64,000 nucleotides of DNA. It comes from Photobacterium profundum SS9. GTDB lineage: Bacteria > Pseudomonadota > Gammaproteobacteria > Enterobacterales > Vibrionaceae. The stretch spans positions 1,519,440 through 1,583,439 of the forward strand of contig NC_006371.1 in the NCBI RefSeq assembly GCF_000196255.1, given 5' to 3'. Made by a program: the position numbers and the translations under genes. Of this stretch, positions 1-10,000 are shown one piece after another (the stretch's first letter is position 1; each line of letters starts with the position of its first letter). The notes beneath the pieces are model-generated. The model did no database searches. It was not told the DNA's origin and worked only from the letters and a program-made list of their open reading frames with translations.

Positions 1-193
1 TTGTGTCGAGTTTACTCGGCTTGAACTTGGGCCGTTTTTTCTGCCCTTTTAGTACGTTGATCTCGTCTTTAAGGAGGGTGATTTCTTCTTGTTGGCGCTC
101 AACCGTATCGGAAAGCTGCTCAATGATCCCAATTAAGCCTTTTACCAAAGGGGTTTGCTCTGACTCTGGAATGTCTGGGAGATTAATTTTCAT
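1..193 (-). CDS. IS66-family transposase (TnpC), N-terminal part
   Basis: Reading leftward from an ATG at 193, the frame stays open to the window edge. It gives a 64-residue start that ends in a basic stretch (KKRPKFKPSK) after a leucine-rich coiled-coil segment. This is how IS66-type TnpC proteins of Vibrionaceae begin. The catalytic domain lies outside the window. The element seems to end near 339, where a GTAAC-type terminus abuts a truncated IS4 copy, so the IS66 element probably jumped into the IS4. No tnpA or tnpB is visible between 193 and 339. The family call rests on the N-terminus only. Confidence 0.6.
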   Translation of the reverse strand, partial: MKINLPDIPESEQTPLVKGLIGIIEQLSDTVERQQEEITLLKDEINVLKGQKKRPKFKPSKLDT

Positions 194-339
194 TGAGACA
201 AAAGGCTCTACGTGGTTAGAGGCTACTATTTTGAAGGTTTGAAAGGATCAATCAAGCCGATCTTAGAGATCCTAACATTAATTTTAAAAACACTATCAGG
301 ATCACTCTTCGCTTATGCCCCGACTTATTGAGAAGTTAC

Positions 340-1219
340 TCCAGCAGGTCTTAACTTACTGACAAGCAACGGTATTTATCAATGCCGAAGCCAAGAGTTA
401 CAACCCAAGCAAAGTCACCTAGATTCACTCTTTGACAGCATTCATTGGCAAGAACAATTACATTTAGACAAGCCCCTGGTGCATGTTGTTGATAGAGAAG
501 CAGATTCAGCGAAAGACTTAAGACGTTTAGGCTCAGTTCACTGGCTAACTCGAACTAAAAAAGGCTCAACGTTCCGTCACGAAGGTCAGTTTAAAACGGC
601 TGAAATCATCAGTCGAACAATCTCCCCATACTTGAAAGGTGTTATTTCTCTTCGAGGTAAAGAGGGCTATTTGTTTGTTGGTGAAACGACTGTTGAGTTA
701 CACCGGAAATCAGAAAAGCTCGCGTCAGCGGCGCCCACCTGTCGCTTTGTTATGAGCCTGGTCACGGATGATGAAGGTAAAGAGCTAGCAAGATGGTATC
801 TGCTGTCTAACGTGTTGGATGTTGATGCAACAGAGATTGCAACGTGGTATTGCCATCGCTGGAATATTGAATCTTGGTTTAAGTTATTGAAGTCAGATGG
901 TCATCAGTTAGAAAAATGGCAGCAAACTACTGCGGAGTCAATATTAAAGCGTCTGATCACAGCCAGTGTTGCAACGACGTTGATATTTAAGCTTTATTCG
1001 GACAGCTCGGATGAAGCTAATGAATTTAAAGGTTTTTTGGTTAAGCTGAGTGGTCGTTTAACTAAGCGAACAAAGCCTGTCACTCAGCCATCACTGCTTG
1101 CGGGACTATGGGTTTTCCTACAAATGTGTGAAGTACTAGATACCTACACCATGGATGAGATAAACGCGATGAGGCAAATAGCCAGTTCGTTTTTTGCTCA
1201 ATCTGTGTAGATACCTATG
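340..1219 (+). pseudogene. IS4-family element, 5'-truncated copy
   Basis: Codons from about 341 to the stop at 1208-1210 match the last two thirds of the complete IS4 transposase at 20951-22237, with only one amino-acid difference noticed (Tyr for Asp after SP). The 5' part, including the first catalytic Asp region, is missing. The YREK signature (Tyr-Cys-His-Arg...Glu...Lys) is retained. The right inverted repeat TGTGTAGATACCTATG is intact at 1204-1219. The copy is cut at 340 by the end of the IS66-like element. It is inactive as a transposase but retains one IS end. Confidence 0.85.
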
Positions 1220-1366
1220 GCCTAAATCACCCAGTCTATCGCTCAGGATTTATCCTTTACGAATGCCTAATTTAATATTAACTAAAATAAATCGACCAAA
1301 TCAGAGCGATTTAATTGCGAATACAACCAAATGGTTTACATATTAGCCGGTTAGAAATATAAGGGG

Positions 1367-1395
1367 TTTACAACACAATCTGTATTCACTATTAT
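1367..1395 (+). promoter_or_regulatory. Promoter of the tRNA operon
   Basis: A TTTACA -35 box (1367-1372) and a TATTAT -10 box (1390-1395) are separated by exactly 17 bp. The first mature tRNA base is at 1408, so transcription would start only a few bases upstream of the tRNA-Ser. Confidence 0.65.
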
Positions 1396-1407
1396 CCTTC
1401 GCACTCA

Positions 1408-1498
1408 GGAGAGATGGCTGAGTGGTCGAAAGCACCGGTCTTGAAAACCGGCAAGGGTTTATAGCCCTTCTAGGGTTCAAATCCCTATCTCTCCGCCA
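1408..1498 (+). tRNA. tRNA-Ser(TGA)
   Basis: The 91-nt sequence folds as a class II tRNA. The acceptor arms are GGAGAGA/TCTCTCC, the anticodon loop CTTGAAA gives TGA, and there is a long variable arm. CCA is encoded. It is the first gene of a four-tRNA operon. Confidence 0.97.
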
Positions 1499-1543
1499 TA
1501 TTGGTATTTAGGCGTAAGCGTGAATACAAAAAGAATAAAGTGT

Positions 1544-1619
<76 letters not shown>

Positions 1620-1637
1620 TTTATTAGCAATACCCCT

Positions 1638-1722
<85 letters not shown>

Positions 1723-1771
1723 TCTACAACTTTGTTACTTTCTAAGTGATAAACTTTATAAGTAACAAATT

Positions 1772-1846
<75 letters not shown>

Positions 1847-1856
1847 AACAACAACG

Positions 1857-1881
1857 AAGCCGCTCATTGAGCGGCTTTTTT
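1857..1881 (+). terminator. Rho-independent terminator of the tRNA operon
   Basis: A GCCGCTCA/TGAGCGGC stem with almost no loop is followed by six T, 13 bases after the tRNA-Gly. Confidence 0.9.
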
Positions 1882-1945
1882 GTATTTGGCCTTATCAGAA
1901 CCCTATTTTTCTTTATCGCTATCAACAGCAAATTAACACTCAGGA

Positions 1946-2998
1946 TTATATAAGACTCGTCAACATCTCATCTGAGTATTCAACTAAATCTTTCCCATCA
2001 CGAACACGCTCTACATAATCAGGGTTGGCAATAAATGGTCGACCAATCGCAAGCAGGTCAAATTTATCATCCGCAATTGCTTTACTACCTGTTTCAGCGG
2101 TAAAGCTGCCTACACCGACTAAGGTCTTGCTATAAATGCTGCGAACATAACTTGAAGCGCGACCACCTAAATAATCAAATTCCATAGCGTCATCGAAAAT
2201 GCCAATATGTAGGAAAGCTAAATCACGCTTCTCAAGCTCAGGAATAAGATAATCGAAAACATCACGATCACGGCTGTCACCAGCCATATTGAAATATGCA
2301 CCTGGTGATACACGTAACGCCGTTCTGTCATTGCCGATACGAGCAACTATGGCATCTACCACTTCAAGAGCGAAACGCGACATGTTTTCAGGTGTCAGCC
2401 CATATTGATCACTGCGGCGGTTACTGTCGTGATGTAAAAATTGGTCAATTAAATAACCGTTTGCACCGTGGATTTCAACACCATCAAAACCAGCGTCAAT
2501 AGCGTTAGCCGCTGCTTGAGAATAATCACTAACTAACAGAGCAATCTCCTCAACCGATACAGCCTTTGGTATTTGGTAAGTCAGCTCGCGCTTTCTAGGG
2601 ACACTTCCTTCAACACCTACTGCTGAAGGAGCCATGACATCTTGACTACCTGTTGTTTGATAAAAGTGTGGATGTGCTACACGACCAGTGTGCCAAAGCT
2701 GTGCAAAAATTTTTCCACCATTTTGATGTACTGCATTAGTTACCGTTCTCCAACCGTCAATTTGTGCCGGAGTAAATAAACCTGGGGTATTAGGATAACC
2801 TTGGCCGTCAGGGCGGATGATCACCGCTTCTGAAATAATTAACCCCGCTTCGCCTCGACGACCATAGTAGTCAGCCATATCTTGAGTCGGTATTAATTCA
2901 TCATCAGCCATACAACGAGTCAGTGGTGCCATGAGAATGCGATTTTTTAAAGATAAAGTCTTATTAAGAGCATAAGTTTGAAATAGGTTAGCTGTCAT
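1946..2998 (-). CDS. Old Yellow Enzyme-family alkene reductase (NemA-like)
   Basis: A 350-residue FMN-dependent TIM-barrel enzyme of the OYE family, predicted to reduce activated alkenes, N-ethylmaleimide or nitro compounds with NAD(P)H in the cytoplasm. Visible family motifs are the N-terminal KNRILMAPLTR, the catalytic HGANGYLIDQF segment followed by HHDSNRRSDQYG, and the C-terminal FMN-phosphate region GVGSF...LLAIGRPFIANP. The start at 2998 (MTANLF) is preferred over an in-frame ATG nine codons upstream because AGAGGT lies just before it and the upstream codons run into an operator. It is divergent from a TetR gene with shared operators, so induction by electrophiles is likely, as in nemRA. 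The exact substrate is unknown. Confidence 0.9.
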   Translation of the reverse strand: MTANLFQTYALNKTLSLKNRILMAPLTRCMADDELIPTQDMADYYGRRGEAGLIISEAVIIRPDGQGYPNTPGLFTPAQIDGWRTVTNAVHQNGGKIFAQLWHTGRVAHPHFYQTTGSQDVMAPSAVGVEGSVPRKRELTYQIPKAVSVEEIALLVSDYSQAAANAIDAGFDGVEIHGANGYLIDQFLHHDSNRRSDQYGLTPENMSRFALEVVDAIVARIGNDRTALRVSPGAYFNMAGDSRDRDVFDYLIPELEKRDLAFLHIGIFDDAMEFDYLGGRASSYVRSIYSKTLVGVGSFTAETGSKAIADDKFDLLAIGRPFIANPDYVERVRDGKDLVEYSDEMLTSLI

Positions 2999-3013
2999 AG
3001 CGACCTCTGTTTC

Positions 3014-3093
3014 TTGAATGAACATTCAAGATATGTTTTTTTGAGTGAACGTTCAAGACCTTTTTTGAATATACGTTCAAAATTGGTTACAAT
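3014..3093. promoter_or_regulatory. Three TetR-type palindromic operators in a divergent promoter
   Basis: Three 16-bp palindromes are present: TTGAATGAACATTCAA (3014-3029), TTGAGTGAACGTTCAA (3041-3056) and TTGAATATACGTTCAA (3065-3080). They share the form TTGA(A/G)TrwACrTTCAA. The leftward promoter reads TTGAAC-17 bp-TATCTT, with its -35 inside the middle palindrome. The rightward promoter reads TTGAAT-17 bp-TACAAT, with its -35 inside the third. Bound repressor would therefore block both genes. Confidence 0.75.
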
Positions 3094-3155
3094 AGACTTC
3101 ACTTGTACAAAACTACTCAGACATAAAGAGTCCCAACAAGAGATACTAACTAGCC

Positions 3156-3737
3156 ATGCGAGTTGCAGAATTTGATAGAAAGAAGGTGCTGAGATCTGCT
3201 ATGACCTCCTTTATGGATAAAGGTTACGGTAATACCAGCATGCAAGATCTGAAAAAAGCCACAGGTTTACACCCCGGCTCTATCTATTGTGCGTTCGAAA
3301 ATAAGCGTGGCCTCCTTTTAGCAGCATTAGATCAATACCATCAGGATCGAAATACTGAGTTCACTGTTTTTTTTTCTGGTCAAAGGCCAGTACTTATTGA
3401 GCTTAGGTCCTATCTTGATAATATCGCTGTAGAATGCCAGAGCTGTGATGCCTCTCGGGCTTGTTTACTGACAAAAGCACTCAATGAAGTTGCTGAACAA
3501 GATGAAAAAGTGCATGCCATCATCACGCTTCATCTAGCTAACTGGCAGCAAGCAATTACCCAAGTATTGCAAAAGGCAATTGACCAAAAGGAAATTAGCA
3601 GCGAACGCAACGCTAATGCACGCGCTCATTATCTAATGATGGGTATATATGGGTTAAGAACATTCGCCCACACTCACCCTGAAGGTAACACCATAAAGAA
3701 GCTCGCCGAGCAGCTTTATCAAGATGTGTGTCGATAG
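3156..3737 (+). CDS. TetR-family repressor, probable regulator of the adjacent OYE gene
   Basis: A 193-residue TetR-family protein. The N-terminal helix-turn-helix covers about residues 10-55 (TSMQDLKKATGLHPGSIYCAF). The ligand domain contains Cys94, Cys97 and Cys103, the last in an ACLLTKA segment. Electrophile-sensing relatives such as NemR also use cysteines in this region, so thiol-based sensing is plausible but inferred. The gene is divergent from the OYE gene and has three palindromes in the shared promoter, a typical autoregulated repressor-target pair. Confidence 0.88.
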   Translation: MRVAEFDRKKVLRSAMTSFMDKGYGNTSMQDLKKATGLHPGSIYCAFENKRGLLLAALDQYHQDRNTEFTVFFSGQRPVLIELRSYLDNIAVECQSCDASRACLLTKALNEVAEQDEKVHAIITLHLANWQQAITQVLQKAIDQKEISSERNANARAHYLMMGIYGLRTFAHTHPEGNTIKKLAEQLYQDVCR

Positions 3738-3859
3738 CTAAATCATAACGTTGTTAAGATCAAAATTGATTTATTCGCGTGAGGTACATTAGATAAAAAA
3801 CAGTATCTTGCAATCATAACGCAATATTAATATTATAGATAAATACTCACAGGAGAAAT

Positions 3860-4036
3860 ATGATGAAGCCCACCCCACAAGCAAGCGATCTTGCAATCAA
3901 TCCTAAACCGAAGAAGAAACCAGTAAAAAAATTTGATAAAGAGACTCCCCCAGACAAAAAGACAAAAGTAAGTGCCCGTAATCGTATTGAAGAAATTAAA
4001 GCACAGCAGGAATGGGAAAAGGAATGGGGAATATAA
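3860..4036 (+). CDS. Small conserved-type basic protein, 58 aa
   Basis: A short ORF starts MMKPTPQASD and is preceded by a strong AGGAG five bases upstream of the start. The product is lysine- and proline-rich in its first half and ends in an Arg/Glu-rich helix (ARNRIEEIKAQQEWEKE). The ending resembles small proteins of the PA3496 type, but this is only a visual impression. No membrane segment or Cys is present. The function is unknown. The good ribosome binding site and biased composition make it more likely real than chance. Confidence 0.6.
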   Translation: MMKPTPQASDLAINPKPKKKPVKKFDKETPPDKKTKVSARNRIEEIKAQQEWEKEWGI

Positions 4037-4077
4037 CTATAATAAAACCAGAGTCGCACAATCGGGTTTTCAAGAAG

Positions 4078-4341
4078 TTATAATAAAAGTTCAGGCGTAA
4101 TGACTTCCAAACGCAATAAGGCTACCAATGCGTCGAATTCACCCCAAACAGATAAATATTCAGGATTGTCGAGCAGTCCATTTTGAATCATTGACCACAA
4201 TTCCACACTTTCCTGTGTCGGCCTAACCTCTTCATTTGATTTCCATTCTAAACAATCGATAATTATAGGGTTCGAAATGGTGAGTAATGACGAATACCAT
4301 AAGCTACCATTCCAATTTTCGACAAAAGCGTTTACTAACAA
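4078..4341 (-). CDS. Hypothetical protein, about 87 aa
   Basis: An open frame with ordinary protein-like composition, acidic and Trp-containing (SVELWSMIQNG), with no recognised domain. The only listed start is a TTG at 4341 without a clear Shine-Dalgarno. The frame stays open further upstream without an ATG, so it may be a start-lacking remnant. No neighbour suggests a role. Confidence 0.35.
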   Translation of the reverse strand: MLVNAFVENWNGSLWYSSLLTISNPIIIDCLEWKSNEEVRPTQESVELWSMIQNGLLDNPEYLSVWGEFDALVALLRLEVITPELLL

Positions 4342-4489
4342 TCTAACATACTTGTATGCATTGATTACGAAAAGTATAATTATTATCAGTAAGTTACTAG
4401 AACTTACTTAATCACATCAAATGTCATATAGAAATTATAAATTCCTAATCTATCGTGGTGATAGGTTTCAGCGATTTTTAGGATACAAC

Positions 4490-5062
4490 ATGTCAAAACG
4501 CATGGATAAAGATGCAAGAAGGGAGCAGCTATTATCAACCGCTGTTTCCATTATAAAAGAGCGTGGTGCAGAGGCATTAACGCTAGCAACGGTTGCAGAG
4601 CAAGCCGGAGTAACAAAGCCTATTGCTTATAACCATTTTGAAAACAAAGAAAATTTACTGAAACAGATCTATCAAGATATTGATAATCGCTTAATTGAGT
4701 CAATACAAATAGCCAAACAATCAAGTAGTCAGTCAATCACAGATACTGTATCCATTTTTTGTGAGTCATATTTTAATTGTATGTTGGAAAATTCAAACAT
4801 TTACGGGCTTACAATTGCGGCACTAAAATGCTATCCGAACAATGCAGACCTCTCTAAAAATATTCAAGATTTTTTTGTGGATGCATATTCCGATATCTTT
4901 CAACTACCAATTTCTGATGATAACCACCAAAATCATTTAAAGCTCATCACAATTTATGGAATCATAGAGTCTGTTGGTGATGCTGCCATCTCTGGCCGCA
5001 TACCAAAAAATATCGCGCTAACTTACTTGAAGGAAGAGATCTACCACATTATTCTCAAGTAG
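4490..5062 (+). CDS. TetR/AcrR-family transcriptional regulator
   Basis: A 190-residue TetR-family protein. Its N-terminal helix-turn-helix is clear (LTLATVAEQAGVTKPIAYNHF, about residues 35-55). The ATG at 4490 is preferred because AGGA lies seven bases upstream; an upstream in-frame ATG at 4421 would add 23 unconserved-looking residues. The C-terminal ligand domain gives no clue to the inducer. No divergent partner is adjacent, so its targets cannot be named. Confidence 0.8.
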   Translation: MSKRMDKDARREQLLSTAVSIIKERGAEALTLATVAEQAGVTKPIAYNHFENKENLLKQIYQDIDNRLIESIQIAKQSSSQSITDTVSIFCESYFNCMLENSNIYGLTIAALKCYPNNADLSKNIQDFFVDAYSDIFQLPISDDNHQNHLKLITIYGIIESVGDAAISGRIPKNIALTYLKEEIYHIILK

Positions 5063-5513
5063 GATCTTAAAATACCGATATTGTTACTCCAGCGAGCTTA
5101 ATAAGATTCGCACCATTGTTATTATATGTGGGGCTTGACCCCATCCACCTTGGTCAACCGCTATAATGAAAACTAAAATTACAGCAAAAGAACTATACCC
5201 TTAACGTCCTCATGATTTTAATCAAAGAATAACTAATAATTATATCAACTCATCACTGTCAATTACCTCCTATTTCAAAAATACAATTAAAATCACACTT
5301 TATGCAAGTTACTAGTGGTAACATCGAATTTCACACTAAGTTACCATTAGTAATAAACATTATTACTTAAATGGCAGCTATCAATTTAAACACATTAAAA
5401 CCAAGGAACAATGGCTGTTAGCCATAAAAACGGAGCGAAAAATTAAACACTAATATTTTAAAGTACTATCAACAGTTATTTTAATAATAAAACAATAAAA
5501 GTGAAGGTTTAAA
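5063..5513. other. Intergenic region upstream of the molybdoenzyme operon
   Basis: A 450-base AT-rich region without a convincing gene. It holds an FNR-like site (listed separately) and a TTGACC/GGTCAA inverted repeat at 5135-5157 of unknown meaning. The start codon at 5514 is preceded by GTGAAGG, a plausible ribosome binding site. Confidence 0.5.
5212..5225. promoter_or_regulatory. Candidate FNR site
   Basis: ATGATTTTAATCAA matches the FNR consensus TTGAT-N4-ATCAA at 9 of 10 defined positions. It lies about 290 bases before the operon. Anaerobic control would fit a respiratory molybdoenzyme, but the distance is long and no promoter was pinned. Confidence 0.4.
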
Positions 5514-6281
5514 ATGGAACAATCTTCTATATGGTTAGATATATTATCTAATCAATCGTTCATGTCATGGTTATTAGTCGGAAGTGTTGTGGGCGTTGCA
5601 CTGATTATGGGACTTTTTGTCTTAGTAAATGGTACATCCAAATTAGACGACGGCTTTAGTGGCAAGCTTATTCAACGCTGGTCAATTCGCAGTGTCATTA
5701 TACATTGGTTTGGTGCAATACCTTGTTTAATATTGATTTTAACGGGTGTCATAATCGGTGCGGGCAAAGTAATTTTCGAACCGGGCAGCAATAGTTGGGC
5801 AACAGCCGTTAAGCTATCGGCAACATTACATGAATTAGCCGTATTTCCATTTATGATTGGTGCTTTCATCATGGTCATCACGTGGTGGAAAAAACAATTA
5901 TTTAAAAAGTACGATATTGACTGGTTTATAAAAGCAGGTGGTTATATTAATTTTGGTAAAAAACAACACCCTGAAGCTGGTTTTGCTAATGGTGGTGAGA
6001 AACTCTGGTTTTGGGTATTTACAATAAACTTTATAATTCTTTCTTCTACTGGTCTTATGCTCTTTTTTCCAGACTTCGCTCCATCTCATGAATATGCACC
6101 TATTGTTATTTCCCTTCATATTATCTCTGCTATGGCTATTGGCGCTTTTGCCATTGTTCATATATTTATGGCAACCGTAATTTCTGAGGGCGGTTTAAGT
6201 AACATGACCACAGGGAAGTGCGATGAGAACTGGGCAAAACAGCACCATAATCGCTGGTACAAAACATTAAATAAAAAATAA
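5514..6281 (+). CDS. Formate-dehydrogenase-gamma-type cytochrome b subunit
   Basis: A 255-residue integral membrane protein with about four to five hydrophobic segments (roughly residues 17-38, 60-82, 105-124, 165-185 and 198-222). Candidate haem-ligand histidines are His64, His106, His202 and His216, placed in RSVIIHW, ATLHELA, LHIISA and IVHIF. The C-terminal EGGLSNM...ENWAKQHHNRWY ending is typical of FdnI/FdoI-like gamma subunits. It would pass quinol electrons to the 4Fe-4S subunit encoded 12 bases downstream. As the first gene of a three-gene operon it is the membrane anchor of the complex. Confidence 0.85.
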   Translation: MEQSSIWLDILSNQSFMSWLLVGSVVGVALIMGLFVLVNGTSKLDDGFSGKLIQRWSIRSVIIHWFGAIPCLILILTGVIIGAGKVIFEPGSNSWATAVKLSATLHELAVFPFMIGAFIMVITWWKKQLFKKYDIDWFIKAGGYINFGKKQHPEAGFANGGEKLWFWVFTINFIILSSTGLMLFFPDFAPSHEYAPIVISLHIISAMAIGAFAIVHIFMATVISEGGLSNMTTGKCDENWAKQHHNRWYKTLNKK

Positions 6282-6293
6282 GGCGAAAATATA

Positions 6294-7007
6294 ATGGATA
6301 GACGTAAAGCGATTAAGCTGCTCGCTGGCGGTACTACCGTGTCACTGGTATCTGCCTCCCCCGTCATTGCATCAGTCATAGCCAGCAATTCAGAACAAGA
6401 CAACAAGAAACTGGCAATGGTGATCGACCTACGCCGCTGCAACGGCTGTAAAGCCTGTGTCACTGCTTGCGGTCATGAAAATGGCAATGAACCTAATGAG
6501 CACCGAACTCAGGTACTTCAAAGTAGTACTGAAATTAATGGCAAAGAGTATGTACTCAACCTTCCCTTACTTTGCAATCAGTGCGACAACCCAGTATGTA
6601 CCAAAGTATGTCCGACTGGAGCTACGTTTAAACGTAAAGAAGACGGAATTGTGGTGGTCGATTCCACTGGCTGTATCAATTGTAATTTTTGCGTTTACAC
6701 CTGTCCTTATGATGGTGTGCGTTTCACTAACAGTAAAACAGGCACTGTAGACAAGTGTAATTTCTGCATTCAGCGCACCACAAAAGGCTTCCTTCCCGCC
6801 TGTGTAGAAACCTGTACCGGAGGTGCTCGTGTCTTTGGTGATCTGAAAGATCCCGACAGTGACGTTTCCAAATTGCTCAAGAAACATGAAGCGTTAGTTC
6901 TTCAGTCAGACAAGAACACCCAGCCTAACGTTTATTACATTGGCTTAACGGATACAGAAAGTGATCAGCCGTATAACCTAAATTCAGCACTTACATGGCA
7001 GCGTTAA
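6294..7007 (+). CDS. 4Fe-4S electron-transfer subunit with twin-arginine leader
   Basis: A 237-residue beta subunit of a molybdopterin oxidoreductase. A short twin-arginine-like start (MDRRKAIKLLAGG) precedes a hydrophobic stretch. Four ferredoxin-type cysteine clusters follow: CNGCKACVTAC from residue 49, CNQCDNPVCTKVCP, CINCNFCVYTCP and CNFCIQR...CVETC. This is the classic DmsB/PsrB/TtrB architecture. Its stop region overlaps the first possible start of the catalytic-subunit gene, implying translational coupling. The twin-arginine leader points to periplasmic folding with the alpha subunit. Confidence 0.88.
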   Translation: MDRRKAIKLLAGGTTVSLVSASPVIASVIASNSEQDNKKLAMVIDLRRCNGCKACVTACGHENGNEPNEHRTQVLQSSTEINGKEYVLNLPLLCNQCDNPVCTKVCPTGATFKRKEDGIVVVDSTGCINCNFCVYTCPYDGVRFTNSKTGTVDKCNFCIQRTTKGFLPACVETCTGGARVFGDLKDPDSDVSKLLKKHEALVLQSDKNTQPNVYYIGLTDTESDQPYNLNSALTWQR

Positions 7008-7009
7008 TT

Positions 7010-10000
7010 ATGGATCGTAGACAATTTTTAAAAATGGGTGCCGCAACAACATTCACAGGCGGAATGGCTGGCATTTCTAAAGCAACTGCTGGCGATAGTA
7101 ATCAGGATATCAGCCGTTATGCACCATTAAGTGCCGAACCGGAATTTATTCTGGGTCCCGACAACAAGCTCACTAATAACCCAAACCAACGCTTTGCTTT
7201 TACCAAGTGTTTTGGTTGCTACAACGTTTGTGGTGCACGCATTCGCATCGACAATAATACCGATCAAATCCTGCGTGTCTGTGGCAACCCATACGCTCTA
7301 TCCACCCAATCAGGTAATCCTGTTGCAATGGAGGTATCCCCTCAAGAGGCGATGTTACAGCTCGTTGGTGAACAGGGAAATGAGAACCGAGCAACGCTTT
7401 GTGGCAGAGGCAACGCAGTCCCCGATGCCATTACCGATTCACGCCGCGTAACTCAATGTCTGAAGCGCGTAGGTAAACGAGGCGAAAATCACTGGCAGTC
7501 TATCTCCTATGAACAACTCATTAAGGAAGTCGTAGAGGGTGGCAATCTATTTGGTGAAGGTCACGTTGAAGGACTATCAGATATCTACGACGATAAAACT
7601 GTCGCCAATCCAGCCTATCCAGATTTTGGTCCGAAGAAAAATCAGCTGCTAATGACTGGTTGCTCAGAAGATCCGGCCCGCTGGGGATTTTACAAGCGCT
7701 TCTCTGAAGCGTCTTGGGGTACACCGAACATAGGTAACAAAGACTCATATTGTGGCCACCAGCAAGTAGCAGGATGCGCACTTGGTGTGGAAGACGGAGC
7801 CAACAGTGGTGCATTGCCAACAACGGATTTCGAGCACTGTGAATTTGCTATTTTTATTGGCACTAATCCCGGACTTAGCGGAATCAGCCTAAACTCAGCC
7901 TCTAAGCGTTTGGCTGATGCTCGAACACAAAACCCTAACTTCAAATATGTGGTTATTGATCCGATTCTGCGTTCGCTCACTAGCTCATCAACACCAGAAA
8001 ATTGTGAATGGGTGCCTATTCGCTCCAGCGGTGATACCGCCTTAATGCACGCAATGATGCAGTACATCATTAACAACGAGCGATATAATAAATCCTATCT
8101 AGCTTCATGTAGCCAAGAAGGTGCTTACAAGGTTAGTGAAATCAACTATACCAACGCGCCATACCTGGTCGTCACCGATAAAAAACATCCTCTATATCGT
8201 AAATTCTTGACTGCCGCAGCCTGTGGCAAAGGCGATGCTGATACAAAAATGGTGATAGATGCCAAAAGCCAACAGCTAACAACGTCAGACAGTTCAGAGC
8301 CTTGTAACATCAAGTTCAGTGGAAAAGTGACCACGGAAGATGGTCAGGCAGTCAAGGTTGAAACCGCCTTCTCGCTATTGGCAAAACGCGTCAATGAACA
8401 TTCTATGGCCGATTACGCCGCCGAATGTCAGGTACCTGAAGCTAAGATCATAGAGCTTGCTAAAGAGTTCACTTCGCACGGTCGTCGCGTATCTATCGAA
8501 ACCAATACCGGTTGTAACGCCAGCGATGGCAGTCAATTTGCTTTTGCCATGATCATGCTCACCACCCTCGTGGGAGCACATAATGCCAAGGGCGGCATGC
8601 TGCACACTGGCAGTATGGGGTTCGAGAACACTTCACCTCTCTACGATATGATGGCCTTTGAGCATGCACATCTTAGTGGCTTTAATGCTGAACGTTCGGG
8701 TGACTATCGTCAAAGCAATGAATTCAAAGAGAAAGTTAAAAACGGAATTAATCCGTACCCATCTGAGATGCCATGGAATGAAACCTTTATTCAGGACAAT
8801 GCAGGAGAGCTACTTGTCGCCCATGCCAACGGTAATCCATTTAAATTTAAAGCTTGGATTGCATGGGCAAACAACCCTCTTTATGCCTGCTCAGGCCTAA
8901 AAGACCAAGTAGAAGCATCTATCAAAGATCCTAAACAGCTAGGTCTGATCATCGCATCCGACCCTTACTTTAATGAAACCAATGTCTACGCGGATTATTT
9001 TGTTCCGGATCTGGCTCAATACGAGCAATGGGGAGCCTCTCGTCAATGGGGAAGTGAATTAATGGGTGATGTTGTGTCCTTCCCTATTATTACCCCTAAA
9101 ACACCGCTCAATGCCGAGGGCAACCGAGTGTGTATGGAACAATTCCTGATCGATGTTGCGAAACAAATCAAACTGAATGGCTTTGGTGAAAATGCCTTTA
9201 AAGATACAGCGGGTAACGCGAAAGCGATCAACACACCGGAAGACTACTATATCCCTGTATTAGCTAATCTGGCACACAGTGACGAAGTACTGCCGACTCC
9301 GACAGAAGAAGACGTTAAATTCACCAGTGTAGACCGCATTTATTCTCAGTTAAAAGAACGATTAAAGGCGGAAGAAATTGGGCCGACCATGTTCTTATTC
9401 ACACGGGGCGGCCGTTACCTTACGGTAAATAGTCGATATGAAGGCGAATTCTTCAATGAAATGATGAGATGGGATGCCCAATTTCAAGTGTACAATGAAG
9501 GCCTAGCACATATAACCAACTTTCATTCAGGAGAATACCTTGATGGCTTGCCAGTATTTGACAAGCAAAGGTTCTGGGACGGCACCGCCATCCGCGATCT
9601 CTGGAGCGAAAATGAGTATCCATTCTACTTCTCGACGTTCAAGCATCAGCTGCGCAGCCCATATTCCGTGGCGCTCAAGAGCATCACAGCCCTCGGTGTG
9701 TCAAACTTTATTCAGATGAATGAAAACGATGCGAAAAAATATGGATTGACGACGGGTGACAAAGCACGAATAGCCACACCCAAAGGTGCCGCAATTGAGG
9801 GTATCGTTCAGGCAGATACTACCGTCGCGAAAGGCTGTATCGCAGTGCCACTTGGATATGGCCATACCGCTTTTGGCGCGAGCGATATCACTATTGATGG
9901 TAAAACCCTTACGGGGATTCCTGAAAGGAAGGGTGGCATGGCGGTGAATGCCTTTAACGCCGTAGACCCAACCCGAAAAGGTGCCAGCTTGTATCGTGAC

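Noticed and set aside
5135..5157. TTGACC/GGTCAA inverted repeat in the operon leader
   Set aside because: Short and single; no promoter or known regulator consensus fits.
6158..6463. Leftward 101-codon frame over the cytochrome b/Fe-S junction
   Set aside because: It overlaps two genes with strong family motifs and has no independent support.
7131..9234. Several frames of 60-130 codons opposite or inside the large catalytic subunit
   Set aside because: They are shadows of a well-supported 1015-codon gene with clear cofactor motifs.
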